Part shown: positions 53,277-62,447 of the stretch, one piece after another | Numbering within the stretch: the first letter of the stretch is position 1 | Layout of the letters: the number at the start of each line of letters is the position of its first letter | The notes under the pieces: model-generated | Seen by the model: the letters and a program-made list of their open reading frames with translations, nothing else | Told to the model about the DNA's origin: nothing | The model's database searches: none | Program-made: the position numbers and the translations under genes | NCBI RefSeq assembly: GCF_024714475.1 | Contig: NZ_JAMZMI010000001.1 | Coordinates: 186,001-250,000, forward strand | DNA length: 64,000 nucleotides | Direction: 5' to 3' | DNA from: Marinoscillum sp. MHG1-6 | Lineage (GTDB): Bacteria; Bacteroidota; Bacteroidia; Cytophagales; Cyclobacteriaceae

Positions 53277-55162
53277 TGAGCAGTAGACGTATCGTCATAC
53301 AAGTCCTGATTCTGGCCATTGCGATGGTGTTTACCATCCGGCTTTTTTCTATTCAGATTGTGAATGACGATTATAAGCTGGCGGCTCAAAATAACATCAT
53401 CCAAAAAATAGTAGAATATCCCTATCGTGGATTGGTATATGACCGAAATGGAAAACTGGTCGTGTACAACACGCCGGTATACGATCTCATGATTGTCCCG
53501 AAAGAGCTGAATCTTGCTGACTCAGCTAAGATCTGCCAACTCATCGGCATGGACCATGCGACCTTCATGATGAAATACCAAAAGGCCAGAAGGTATTCAG
53601 CCATTCTTTCCTCAAAACTGCAGGACCAGATTCCAAATCATGAATTCGCACGTATTCAGGATGAGCTGGTGAATATCCCGGGGCTATACCCGCTTCCCAG
53701 AACAGTTAGGGAGTATCCGGAGAACACACTGGCCAATGCGCTTGGCTATGTTCGGGAAATAAGCCGCTATCAGCTCGACCGAGACACAAGTGGATATTAC
53801 CATCCCGGTGATTACACTGGCATCAAAGGGATTGAGTTGGAATACGAAAATGCCCTGAGAGGTAAGCGTGGCATGAGCTACAAAATCGTCAATGTTCAGG
53901 GTGTTGTAAAAGGTGCCTTCAAAGACGGAGAACTGGACTCTTCTTCCATTCCCGGAAAGAGTATTCACCTAACAATTGATTCTGAATTGCAGCGATATGC
54001 GGAGATCCTAATGGAAGGAAAGGTTGGTAGTGTGGTGGCACTTGACCCTAAAACCGGAGAGATTCTGGCTTACGTTTCCGCACCTTCTTACAATCCGAAC
54101 CTACTTAGCGGCAGGGATTTGGGCAAAAACTATTTAATGCTTCAGGAAGATAGCCTCAAGCCACTTTTCAATCGACCAATCCAGGCTATGTATCCTCCAG
54201 GTTCGATGTTTAAAACGGTGCAAACTTTGATCGCCATGCAGGAAGGAGTATTAGGTCCTTATGAAAAAATCATGTGTGATTACAGCCCTATGGGTGACCA
54301 CGCCCCCAAGGGCATCTATGACGTAGACCGTGCCATTGCACTTTCCTCGAACACCTTTTTATATAAGATTTTTAGAAGAGTGATGTTACAGGACAAAAAC
54401 CCCAATGTCTACATTGACTCTCGAATCGGTTTGGAAAACTGGAACAATCAGGTCCGAAAGTTTGGGCTGGGAAGCGAGCTGGGAGTGGATCTGCCCGGAG
54501 AAAAAAGTGGCAATGTGCCCACGGTAGCCTATTACGATCGCGTCTACGGAACCAATAGATGGAAATTTTCAAATATCTACTCTTTAAGTATTGGCCAGGG
54601 AGAAATTCAGGTGACTCCAATTCAAATGGCAAACCTCAGTGCTATCCTGGCAAATAGAGGATATTACTACACACCTCATATCGTTCGAGAAATTGATGGC
54701 GAGCCAACCCGTGGCTATGCAGCAAAACATACCGATATCAATGCGGAATATTTTGAGCCGGTTATCAGCGGAATGGAAAATACAGTGCTAAGGGGAACTG
54801 GTTTCAGAGCACGAATTACAGATATTATCGTATGTGGAAAGACCAGTACGGTTGAAAATCCACATGGAGAGGATCACTCAGGTTTTATGGCATTTGCTCC
54901 AAAGGACAACCCGCAAATATCTGTAGCAGTCTATGTTGAAAATGCCGGACAGGGAGCAAGAGCAGCTGCTTCCACAGCAGGGCTTGTGATAGAAAAATAC
55001 CTGAAAGGTGAGATCTCCCGGCCTTGGATTGAGGAGTACGTTCTGAAAGGAGATTTTTCTGACTTCAAACCTGTCAAAAAGAAAACAACGGTAGATACAA
55101 CGAGTGCCGGAAGCGTGAAACCAGCCACCAACAGCGAATCTAAGAAGAATAATGAGGGATAA
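53276..55162 (+). CDS. mrdA: Penicillin-binding protein 2 (elongasome transpeptidase)
   Basis: Class B PBP of 628 residues with one N-terminal membrane helix (about 7-24), a dimerisation/linker domain that begins near RGLVYDRNG (about 50), and a C-terminal transpeptidase domain. The active-site SxxK is S310-M-F-K313 (PPGSMFKT), SxN is S357-S358-N359, and the third box reads K522-T523-S524 where KTG is the rule. The last 25 residues are Lys/Thr/Ser-rich and look disordered. It cross-links peptidoglycan with RodA, the glycosyltransferase encoded just after it with an 11-base overlap. The KTS is read straight from codons 54839-54847. Otherwise the protein looks intact. Confidence 0.95.
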   Translation: MSSRRIVIQVLILAIAMVFTIRLFSIQIVNDDYKLAAQNNIIQKIVEYPYRGLVYDRNGKLVVYNTPVYDLMIVPKELNLADSAKICQLIGMDHATFMMKYQKARRYSAILSSKLQDQIPNHEFARIQDELVNIPGLYPLPRTVREYPENTLANALGYVREISRYQLDRDTSGYYHPGDYTGIKGIELEYENALRGKRGMSYKIVNVQGVVKGAFKDGELDSSSIPGKSIHLTIDSELQRYAEILMEGKVGSVVALDPKTGEILAYVSAPSYNPNLLSGRDLGKNYLMLQEDSLKPLFNRPIQAMYPPGSMFKTVQTLIAMQEGVLGPYEKIMCDYSPMGDHAPKGIYDVDRAIALSSNTFLYKIFRRVMLQDKNPNVYIDSRIGLENWNNQVRKFGLGSELGVDLPGEKSGNVPTVAYYDRVYGTNRWKFSNIYSLSIGQGEIQVTPIQMANLSAILANRGYYYTPHIVREIDGEPTRGYAAKHTDINAEYFEPVISGMENTVLRGTGFRARITDIIVCGKTSTVENPHGEDHSGFMAFAPKDNPQISVAVYVENAGQGARAAASTAGLVIEKYLKGEISRPWIEEYVLKGDFSDFKPVKKKTTVDTTSAGSVKPATNSESKKNNEG

Positions 55163-56420
55163 CCTGCTGATATATAAACTGGATTGGCTGTCCATCAGCT
55201 TTTACATCCTTCTTATTATTGGAGGTTGGCTGAATATCTATGCGGCTGATTATGACCCCGACATTGCTGAAGGAATCTTTAGTTTGAAAATGAGCTCCGG
55301 GCGGCAATTGATCTGGATTGGTACCAGCGCCATCCTCGTACTTTTGATCATGCTTTTGGACTTTAAGATCTACTCCACCATTTCATATGCAGTTTACGGA
55401 GTCATGATCTTCTTCCTTATTGCTGTTTTGATCTTCGGTGAAGAAGTAGCGGGATCCAAATCATGGTTTGAGCTCGGCGCTTTCAAATTTCAACCTTCAG
55501 AATTCACCAAATTCGCAACTGCTCTTGTATTGGCCCGCTTCCTGAGTAAAACCAACCGAAAATCTGACAACTTAAAGTCACAATCGATCGGTGTGGGGCT
55601 TCTTATGTTACCACTCATCTTAATAGTCCTCCAGGGAGACCTCGGTACGGCCATGGTTTTTGGAGGACTGATTTTGGTGATGTTCAGAGAAGGGATGCAT
55701 CCGGTAATTTTGATGGTTGCCATTGGAGTAGTGTTACTTTTCCTACTGACACTTTTACTCGATCAGGTGGTCCTGTTTATTATTATTGTCGTGATCACAG
55801 CCCTATTGATTGGGTTAATGGCTAAGGATCCGAAAAAAATTGCGGTTATCCTCATAGGAGCAGTTATAGCCGGGGGTTTTGTCAAGAGTGTTGACTTTAT
55901 CCTTTCGGATGTATTGAAGCCACATCAACAAAAAAGGGTGATGTCATTGATCAATCCTAACGCGGATCCGCTAGGCATTGGTTGGAATGTTACTCAGTCC
56001 AAAATCGCGATTGGATCAGGTGGATTCGGCGGAAAGGGCTATCTCGAAGGTACCCAGACCAAGTTCGATTTTGTACCAGAGCAAACCACCGATTTTATCT
56101 TCTGTACGATTGGAGAGGAGCAAGGATGGATAGGAAGTACCTTACTTATTGTCTTGTTTACCGCATTGTTTCTGCGACTGGTTTTTCTGGCTGAAAGACA
56201 AAAATCCAAATTCGCCCGAATCTATGGGTATGGTGTTATGTCCATACTATTCTTCCACTTCACCGTGAACATAGCCATGACCATCGGGCTGTTTCCCGTA
56301 ATCGGTATTCCACTTCCTTTTTTTAGTTATGGGGGTTCTTCACTCTGGGGTTTTACCATCCTGCTATTTATTTTTCTAAAGCTGGATGCCAACAGGATGA
56401 ACGTACTTCAGAGGATGTAG
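55152..56420 (+). CDS. rodA: Peptidoglycan glycosyltransferase RodA
   Basis: RodA (422 residues) is a SEDS-family polymerase with about ten membrane segments that works with PBP2. Typical segments are GSKSWFELGAFKFQPSEFTK near 97, LQGDLGTAMVFGGLILVMF near 157, and FVPEQTTDFIFCTIGEEQGW near 297, which carries the conserved acidic residues. The GIPLPFFSYGGSSLWGF motif near 385 is also classical. It closes the wall operon. Its stop lies one base from the stop of the convergent acidic gene, leaving no room for a separate terminator. Confidence 0.95.
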   Translation: MRDNLLIYKLDWLSISFYILLIIGGWLNIYAADYDPDIAEGIFSLKMSSGRQLIWIGTSAILVLLIMLLDFKIYSTISYAVYGVMIFFLIAVLIFGEEVAGSKSWFELGAFKFQPSEFTKFATALVLARFLSKTNRKSDNLKSQSIGVGLLMLPLILIVLQGDLGTAMVFGGLILVMFREGMHPVILMVAIGVVLLFLLTLLLDQVVLFIIIVVITALLIGLMAKDPKKIAVILIGAVIAGGFVKSVDFILSDVLKPHQQKRVMSLINPNADPLGIGWNVTQSKIAIGSGGFGGKGYLEGTQTKFDFVPEQTTDFIFCTIGEEQGWIGSTLLIVLFTALFLRLVFLAERQKSKFARIYGYGVMSILFFHFTVNIAMTIGLFPVIGIPLPFFSYGGSSLWGFTILLFIFLKLDANRMNVLQRM

Positions 56421-56421
56421 C

Positions 56422-57672
56422 TTATCTAAACTTTCTAAAAACTACTTTGAGGAGTTCTTTCACGACATCACTGTTCATGTCCCACTCGTAGGTTTTGGCA
56501 TAATCCTGCACCAACAACTCAACGGCATCATCGAAAGATGAACACCCTTCGATCATTTCTACCGCTTCCTCAAATACCTCACGTTCATCATCGAATAACT
56601 CTTTGACAAACATGAATTTATTATTCACAGAGATGGCCTGCATAATGCTACTCACTTTGGAATGCTCCATGCTCTCTGCAAGCGTTACCTTCTCCTGCTT
56701 CTCATATGCCTGATTGACAATTTTCGGGGGTTCCTCTGCTAATGCCTCGTTCAAAGGTTTGACATCATCTTCCAATGCTTCGTCCTGATCTTCATCAATA
56801 TCAGATTCATCAGAAACTTCCATTTCGTCCTGCTCTTCAGACTCTTCATCATCCAAATCAGATTCATCCTCATCTTGCTCTTCAAACGCTCGTGCTTTCT
56901 CCTCTTCAAAATCCTCCTCTAAGTCCTCTTCCTCGGACGATTCAAAATCAGCTACATCTTCATCCTCCAATGATTCACCTGAAAGCTCCCCCGATTCGAA
57001 AAAACTACCTTCGAAATCCACATCATCCTCTGAAACCGGTCCGTTCACCTCTTCCTCAGAGCCAACAAGATCCTCAAACGAGACTGGTAAAACGCTCGCG
57101 ATCAATCCCAACTCTGACTCCAAGACTTCGGCCAAATCCTGTTCAGCAAAGTAATCACCACTCGCGTCCAACATTTGCTCAGCAGGCGCATCCAGATGCC
57201 CGGAAAACAAATCGGTGATTTCCTGCTTTAACACTTTGAGGTATTTCAGTAAATTTCTGGCATTCTTCTCGGTAAGCACGATGCTCTCTTTCCCCTTATA
57301 CTCTTCCTTAAGAAATGCTGAAGGGTCAGCCAACAGTGTGAGCGTTTGTGATACACTTTCCTTTAACAAACCCTGAAAATGTTCCTGCCCCATGCTGATT
57401 TTCTTGGACAGGACATTCATAAATGTGATGAGTTCCTTTCTAACCTCCGCATCCTTAAAATCAAAATAAGGACTCTCCATTTGCTTCATTTCTTCCTGCC
57501 ATTTCTCAAATAGGATTTTTAGGACAAAGAAGTTAATTTGCTTGGATGGGGTCACCGAAAGGATTTCCTGACCAATAATCTGGTCTTTCTCCTTAAAAAA
57601 ATCCCCAGCTACCTTTTGAGAAAAGCTGAGGCTATATTGATCAATAAAAGATTCGTTTGGTTTCTTTTGCAT
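56422..57672 (-). CDS. Uncharacterised acidic protein
   Basis: I do not recognise this 416-residue protein. Residues 1-190 look helical and soluble. A very acidic stretch of about 120 residues (about 190-310) consists largely of Glu, Asp and Ser and is probably disordered. The last 80 residues form a compact domain, starting ISVNNKFMFVKELFDDE and holding SFDDAVELLVQDYAKTYEWD, which resembles conserved tails of other Bacteroidota proteins of unknown role. There is no signal peptide or membrane helix. It is the only minus-strand gene between 42564 and 63632, convergent with rodA and divergent from the ferredoxin gene by 20 bases. A structural or adaptor role is a guess. Confidence 0.8.
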   Translation of the reverse strand: MQKKPNESFIDQYSLSFSQKVAGDFFKEKDQIIGQEILSVTPSKQINFFVLKILFEKWQEEMKQMESPYFDFKDAEVRKELITFMNVLSKKISMGQEHFQGLLKESVSQTLTLLADPSAFLKEEYKGKESIVLTEKNARNLLKYLKVLKQEITDLFSGHLDAPAEQMLDASGDYFAEQDLAEVLESELGLIASVLPVSFEDLVGSEEEVNGPVSEDDVDFEGSFFESGELSGESLEDEDVADFESSEEEDLEEDFEEEKARAFEEQDEDESDLDDEESEEQDEMEVSDESDIDEDQDEALEDDVKPLNEALAEEPPKIVNQAYEKQEKVTLAESMEHSKVSSIMQAISVNNKFMFVKELFDDEREVFEEAVEMIEGCSSFDDAVELLVQDYAKTYEWDMNSDVVKELLKVVFRKFR

Positions 57673-57692
57673 GAAGTAAAAATACTAACGAA

Positions 57693-58022
57693 ATGCCAGA
57701 GGTAATTATTGAAAATCTGCATAGTAAAGCTATTCATTGTGAAACGAAAACAGAAAGACTTCTGGACATTTTGAGTGCGGAGACAGATTGGATGTCCACA
57801 TGTGGCGGAAGAGGCATGTGCACAACATGCGCAGCACAAATTCTGCATGGGGGAGAACAGCTTAACCATGAGACCGAAGCCGAGCTAAAATGGAGGAGAT
57901 TAGGAAAGTTGCCTGAAAATGAAAGACTAGCCTGCCAATGCCTCATTTCAAAAGATGTTTCCAGCCTGAAAATCAGGGTGCCGGATCGAAATAAATTCCC
58001 GGGAATCAATTATTCCGACTAG
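57693..58022 (+). CDS. 2Fe-2S ferredoxin
   Basis: A small plant-type ferredoxin of 109 residues. The iron-sulfur ligands are in STCGGRGMCTTCAAQI (C-x5-C-x2-C, near residues 31-43) and a last Cys in ERLACQCLIS near 88. It is longer than a minimal ferredoxin because of an insert before the last Cys (EAELKWRRLGKLPEN). It is likely an electron carrier in the cytoplasm. It stands 6 bases before tdk, with no partner oxidoreductase next to it, so its redox partner is unknown. Confidence 0.9.
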   Translation: MPEVIIENLHSKAIHCETKTERLLDILSAETDWMSTCGGRGMCTTCAAQILHGGEQLNHETEAELKWRRLGKLPENERLACQCLISKDVSSLKIRVPDRNKFPGINYSD

Positions 58023-58028
58023 ACCAAT

Positions 58029-58610
58029 ATGTTCCTAGAACCCAATGCCAGTCATTTCAATGCAAAGTCCGGATGGATAGAAGTCATCTGTGGGTCTATG
58101 TTTTCGGGAAAGACAGAAGAACTGATCAGGAGGTTGAATCGAGCGATTATTGCACAGCAGCATGTAGAAATTTTCAAACCCATCATCGACAAACGATATT
58201 CGAAGAAGAAGGTAGTTTCGCATAACGAGAATGAGGTTAGCAGTACTCCGGTGGCATTCGCGAATGATATCCTTTTGCGGGCCACTGATTGTGATGTGGT
58301 GGGAATCGATGAAGCTCAGTTCTTTGATCATGACATTGTTGAGGTGGTCAATAGGCTCGCCTTTGAAGGCAAACGAGTGATTATCGCTGGACTGGATATG
58401 GATTTTCGAGGAAGACCTTTTAAGCCGATGGATGAACTCATGTCCATCGCAGAATATATCACTAAGGTTCATGCGATCTGCATGGAGTGTGGAAAATTGG
58501 CTTCTTACTCCTATCGAAGGACTAAATCCAATAAAACCGTCGTTCTAGGAGAGAAAGATATCTATGAAGCACTTTGCCGAAATTGTTTTTATGAAAAATT
58601 GGATCATTAG
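58029..58610 (+). CDS. tdk: Thymidine kinase
   Basis: Type II thymidine kinase of 193 residues that phosphorylates thymidine in the salvage pathway. The P-loop is [12 protein letters not shown] near 22, the DEAQFFD motif near 95 holds the catalytic Glu, and the zinc-binding cysteines are CMECG near 155 and CRNCF near 186. The YSYRRTKSN lasso region is present. It lies 6 bases after the ferredoxin gene and overlaps the start of porZ by 20 bases. Function is certain from the motifs. Confidence 0.96.
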   Translation: MFLEPNASHFNAKSGWIEVICGSMFSGKTEELIRRLNRAIIAQQHVEIFKPIIDKRYSKKKVVSHNENEVSSTPVAFANDILLRATDCDVVGIDEAQFFDHDIVEVVNRLAFEGKRVIIAGLDMDFRGRPFKPMDELMSIAEYITKVHAICMECGKLASYSYRRTKSNKTVVLGEKDIYEALCRNCFYEKLDH

Positions 58611-60759
58611 CGCTTGTTTTCTTGGTGTTATACTAATCTCCAATGCCCAGGACATTCCGATTGGTCAATGGAGATCTCACCACAGTTATCGAAATGCAAG
58701 ACTCCTGACGGCGTCGGAGAACAAAGTGTTTGCCGCCACGGAAAACGGACTCTTCTCTTATGATCTGACGGATCAGTCCCTTCGAAAAATCACCAAAAAT
58801 GATGGGTTGTCAGGCGCAGGAATTACCTCCATGCACTACAGCCCTACAGGTGAATCCCTTGCCCTGGGCTATGCATCGGGTATCATTGATATCATAGATG
58901 ATGATGGCATCCATGGAGTACGAGATCTGAAAGACCTGAACGACACCACTCAAAAAACCATTTTTGATTTGACGTCCTATGGAGATCAAATTCTGGCGGC
59001 GACCAATTTCGGTATTCTGGTTATCTCATTAGGGGATATGGGTATCATTGACAACTATCAATCCATAGGTCCGGATGCCGCTGATCTTCCGGTTTATGAA
59101 ATTACTACCCACAATGACAGTTTATACGCCATTACCTCTCTGGGAATTCAACATGGTTCCTTGCTTGAAAACTTACTTGATTTTAATAACTGGCAATCAG
59201 TGAACACCAATGAAGCCAGCAACTTCAAAGGACTTTGTTCCTTGGGAAACGCTATTTATACGATCGAAAATGACACGTCGATTTCTCAAATTTTGGGCGA
59301 CACATCCGTAGTCATTTGGTCGTCATCAAACCCCATCATTGCAATTCAGGATATTCAAGGAACCTTACACGCTCTATTGTCCAACGAATTGATCAGTATC
59401 TCTTCTGGTATTGCTACTCCAATAAAGTCATTTCAAACATTGGCGTCACCCAATGATATGCTCTTCAAAAATGAAATCTGGATTGCGGATGGACAATGGG
59501 GGTTATCCAACATTGGTGAAGTAAGCCTTTTCCCGGGAGGACCTTTGAGTGATCAAATTCAACGAATGAGACTCATCGATAATCAAATCTACGGCCTCTA
59601 CGGCCCAGAGGCTAAAGAATTTACCGGAACCTTCGATGGGATGGGATATGATATTTTTAGCAACGGAAGCTGGAGCACCTACGAAATCGTTGGGTTTGAC
59701 AACATTACTGATGTTGCACAATTTCAGGGTGAGCTCATATTCTCCTCAGCAGGAAAAGGGCTCTACTTCCAGAATGAAAATGTAATTCGCAACTCATCCA
59801 ATTCCATTTTGGCTAACAGCAATACATACCCTATTCCGATCATTAGCTCCCTGAGTGCCGGAAATTCTTTGTGGGTGACTTCCTATGATAATACCATCCC
59901 GCTAATAGAATATACTGCGGATTTGGACTGGAGACAATTTACCTCCGCCGAATTGGGCACCTCTTTTCCGGTCAACTCAGCAATTTCCGACTTTGAAGTG
60001 CTTTGGATCTACGATCAACTTGGCGGATTAATCGCAGCCTATCCTGAAGATGCAAAGTATAAATCCATAACGACATCCGAAGGGCTTGCAAGCAATGAAG
60101 TAAATAGTTTGGCAATAGATGAGGATGATGAATTATGGGTAGCAACCACGTCAGGTGCATCCTATTTCCCAACAGCCTCCTTCGTATTTGAGGAGTTTTT
60201 CCAAAATGGAAGCGCGTTAATATTCAATGAAGGAGAGTACTATGACCAACAAAATGTATACGCTGTAGCCACTGACGGGGGAAGAAGAATTTGGGTAAGT
60301 AGTGAGGACGGACTTTCAGTATTCAACAATTCACTTACGAGGCAAGAACAGTTTTTTACAGAAGATAACAGTCCTCTGCCTTCCAACCATATCCTTCAGA
60401 TGGAATATAATCCTGCCAACGGCGAAATGTTTATCCTCACTGATCAGGGATTGGTCTCCTATAGAAGTAGCTCATCCGCAGGACAAAAAACTCATCGTTC
60501 GGTTAACATTTTCCCGAACCCCGTAAGACCGGAATATGATGGATTAGTGGGCATCTCAGGACTGGTAACTGATGCCAATATCAAAATCACTGACATCAAC
60601 GGTAATCTCATTGCAGAAATCGATGCTAATGGTGGAACTGCATCATGGGATCTTAGGGATTATAGAGGTAACAAAGCAAGAACAGGAATCTATCTGATCT
60701 TCAGTTCTGATGCTGAGGGTTCCGAGACACATATTGGAAAAATAGCCGTTGTACGCTGA
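58591..60759 (+). CDS. porZ: PorZ-like type IX secretion system protein
   Basis: A secreted beta-propeller protein of about 722 residues. A signal peptide ([20 protein letters not shown]) is followed by [20 protein letters not shown] and propeller repeats of the two-component-regulator type (for example [20 protein letters not shown]). A C-terminal sorting-like domain starts near [14 protein letters not shown] and ends HIGKIAVVR. In Porphyromonas, PorZ helps deliver anionic LPS to the type IX secretion attachment complex at the cell surface. I chose ATG 58591 because it starts a clean signal peptide; it overlaps tdk by 20 bases. Its stop overlaps the recO ATG by 1. Confidence 0.88.
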   Translation: MKNWIISACFLGVILISNAQDIPIGQWRSHHSYRNARLLTASENKVFAATENGLFSYDLTDQSLRKITKNDGLSGAGITSMHYSPTGESLALGYASGIIDIIDDDGIHGVRDLKDLNDTTQKTIFDLTSYGDQILAATNFGILVISLGDMGIIDNYQSIGPDAADLPVYEITTHNDSLYAITSLGIQHGSLLENLLDFNNWQSVNTNEASNFKGLCSLGNAIYTIENDTSISQILGDTSVVIWSSSNPIIAIQDIQGTLHALLSNELISISSGIATPIKSFQTLASPNDMLFKNEIWIADGQWGLSNIGEVSLFPGGPLSDQIQRMRLIDNQIYGLYGPEAKEFTGTFDGMGYDIFSNGSWSTYEIVGFDNITDVAQFQGELIFSSAGKGLYFQNENVIRNSSNSILANSNTYPIPIISSLSAGNSLWVTSYDNTIPLIEYTADLDWRQFTSAELGTSFPVNSAISDFEVLWIYDQLGGLIAAYPEDAKYKSITTSEGLASNEVNSLAIDEDDELWVATTSGASYFPTASFVFEEFFQNGSALIFNEGEYYDQQNVYAVATDGGRRIWVSSEDGLSVFNNSLTRQEQFFTEDNSPLPSNHILQMEYNPANGEMFILTDQGLVSYRSSSSAGQKTHRSVNIFPNPVRPEYDGLVGISGLVTDANIKITDINGNLIAEIDANGGTASWDLRDYRGNKARTGIYLIFSSDAEGSETHIGKIAVVR

Positions 60760-61445
60760 TGATTGTCAAAACCAGAGGCATTGTAATCAACTACATCAAG
60801 TACCAGGAATCAAGCATCATCGTCCGTGCATTTACGGAGGATTCAGGCATGAACTCCTACATTGTCAATGGCGTTAGAAGCTCGAGATCAAAAAAAAGCA
60901 TTGGGTTTTTCCAGCCCTTTTCCTTGCTTGACCTCATCGCATATGTCAACCCAAACCGCGATATCCAGCGGCTTTCGGAATGGAAGACCTTTCAACCTAC
61001 CTTTCAGATCCATCAAAACATATCAAAAAGTACAATTACACTATTCTTATCAGAAGTGCTTGGAAAAATCCTCGTGCACGAACCTGATGAAAACAAAGGA
61101 CTTTTCGAATTTCTCTGCAATGCTATAGCAACCTTGGAGGCCCTGGACTCGAACGTCCACCACTTTCATCTCCATTTTCTTTTGAATATGATACCACATC
61201 TCGGCTTTGGGATAAGTGATGGAGATGAGCTGGTCAATTCCATGGAACTAGAAAATGTGCATAATGACCGGGCAGCCATTGAACTAATCACCCAAATGCT
61301 CAACAGTGATTTATCAATCCCAATAGCTTCTAATGCCACCACACGACTCGCTGCATTAGAAACTGTGCTTTCCTACTTCAATCATCATAACCTCCAGGTT
61401 GGTGAAATAAAATCACTTAAAGTGCTCCATCAGGTGTTCGGATAG
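60759..61445 (+). CDS. recO: DNA repair protein RecO
   Basis: RecO (228 residues) loads RecA and anneals DNA in the RecFOR recombination repair pathway. An N-terminal OB fold is clear: KTRGIVINYIKYQESSIIVRAFTEDSG, then the basic RSSRSKKSIGFFQPF DNA-binding stretch. An all-helical C-terminal part follows, with LLNMIPHLGFGISDG near 147. The zinc-finger cysteines known in some RecO proteins are missing, as is normal in many Bacteroidota. It is fused in frame order to porZ by a 1-base overlap. The call is solid from order of motifs and length. Confidence 0.92.
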   Translation: MIVKTRGIVINYIKYQESSIIVRAFTEDSGMNSYIVNGVRSSRSKKSIGFFQPFSLLDLIAYVNPNRDIQRLSEWKTFQPTFQIHQNISKSTITLFLSEVLGKILVHEPDENKGLFEFLCNAIATLEALDSNVHHFHLHFLLNMIPHLGFGISDGDELVNSMELENVHNDRAAIELITQMLNSDLSIPIASNATTRLAALETVLSYFNHHNLQVGEIKSLKVLHQVFG

Positions 61446-61460
61446 TATGAAAAATGATCT

Positions 61461-61468
61461 TATTTTTG
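61461..61468 (+). promoter_or_regulatory. Candidate -7 promoter box for the 2-oxoglutarate dioxygenase gene
   Basis: TATTTTTG is an exact TAnnTTTG match 17 bases upstream of the ATG at 61486. No clear -33 element is seen. It suggests separate transcription of the dioxygenase and chrA genes. Confidence 0.4.
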
Positions 61469-61485
61469 GCTAGACACCAATTACT

Positions 61486-62445
61486 ATGGATCAGATACTG
61501 TACTCCGAAATACCTTCCTTAGACCTCGCCGACTTTACTTCCGAAGACCCGGCACTAAAAGCAAAATTTGTAAAAGACCTCGGAGACGCCTATCAAAACA
61601 TTGGTTTCGTAGCAATCAAAAACCATGGACTGTCGAACTACACTACTACCAGGCTTTATGATGCAGTAAAATCTTTTTTCAGTCAGGACGATGATTTGAA
61701 AAGGCAGTATGAAGTACCGGAACTAGCCGGACAGCGTGGATATATTAGTAAGGGCAGGGAAAAAGCAAAAGGTAGAAATACCGGAGACCTCAAAGAATTC
61801 TTTCATGTAGGTCAGCCGGATCACAACAAGCTGGAAGAATATCCGGAAAATATCTGGCCTAAAGAGGTTCCTGATTTCCAAAAATATACCCTGGAGGCAT
61901 TTAAAACCCTCGAAACGGCGGGTATCCATATGCTGCGTGCTATTGCTATCCATTTAGGTTTAGATGAATATTTCTTTGATGATAAGGTCAAAAAGGGAAA
62001 CAGCATTCTCAGACAAATACATTATTTCCCTATCGAAAACCCGGACGAACTTCCTCCGGATGCCGTACGCGCTGCCGAACATGGAGACATCAACCTGATC
62101 ACACTACTGATGGGAGCCAGCGCAGACGGGTTGCAAGTACTCAGAAGAGATGGAGAATGGATTTCTATAACGGCTTTGCCAAACCAGATCGTGGTAAACG
62201 TAGGGGACATGTTGGATCGCCTCACGAACCACAAGCTTAAATCAACCATACATCGTGTAGTTAATCCTCCTCGTGAATTAATGGGCACTTCAAGGTACAG
62301 CATCCCATTTTTCATGCACCCCATATCATCCATGGATCTCACCTGTCTGAAAAACTGTGTGAACGAGGAAAACCCTAAAATGTATGAAGACATGACCGCC
62401 GGAGAATTTTTAGATCAAAGACTAAAAGAAATCGGACTGAAGTAA
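61486..62445 (+). CDS. 2-oxoglutarate- and Fe(II)-dependent dioxygenase (isopenicillin N synthase-like)
   Basis: A non-heme iron oxygenase of 319 residues in the isopenicillin N synthase/2OG-Fe(II) superfamily. The iron ligands are H and D in AEHGDINLITLL near 197 and the second His in LKSTIHRVVNPP near 253. The R-x-S site, SRYSIPFFMHP near 270, binds the co-substrate. An N-terminal DIOX_N-like domain with IGFVAIKNHGLS lies near 37. The substrate is unknown; no biosynthetic cluster surrounds it. It lies 2 bases before chrA and is probably co-transcribed with it. Confidence 0.9.
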   Translation: MDQILYSEIPSLDLADFTSEDPALKAKFVKDLGDAYQNIGFVAIKNHGLSNYTTTRLYDAVKSFFSQDDDLKRQYEVPELAGQRGYISKGREKAKGRNTGDLKEFFHVGQPDHNKLEEYPENIWPKEVPDFQKYTLEAFKTLETAGIHMLRAIAIHLGLDEYFFDDKVKKGNSILRQIHYFPIENPDELPPDAVRAAEHGDINLITLLMGASADGLQVLRRDGEWISITALPNQIVVNVGDMLDRLTNHKLKSTIHRVVNPPRELMGTSRYSIPFFMHPISSMDLTCLKNCVNEENPKMYEDMTAGEFLDQRLKEIGLK

Positions 62446-62447
62446 AT

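Noticed and set aside
56775-57218. A 147-codon Pro/His/Leu-rich frame on the plus strand
   Set aside because: It is the complement of the Glu/Asp-rich repeat of the acidic gene and its odd composition is a by-product.
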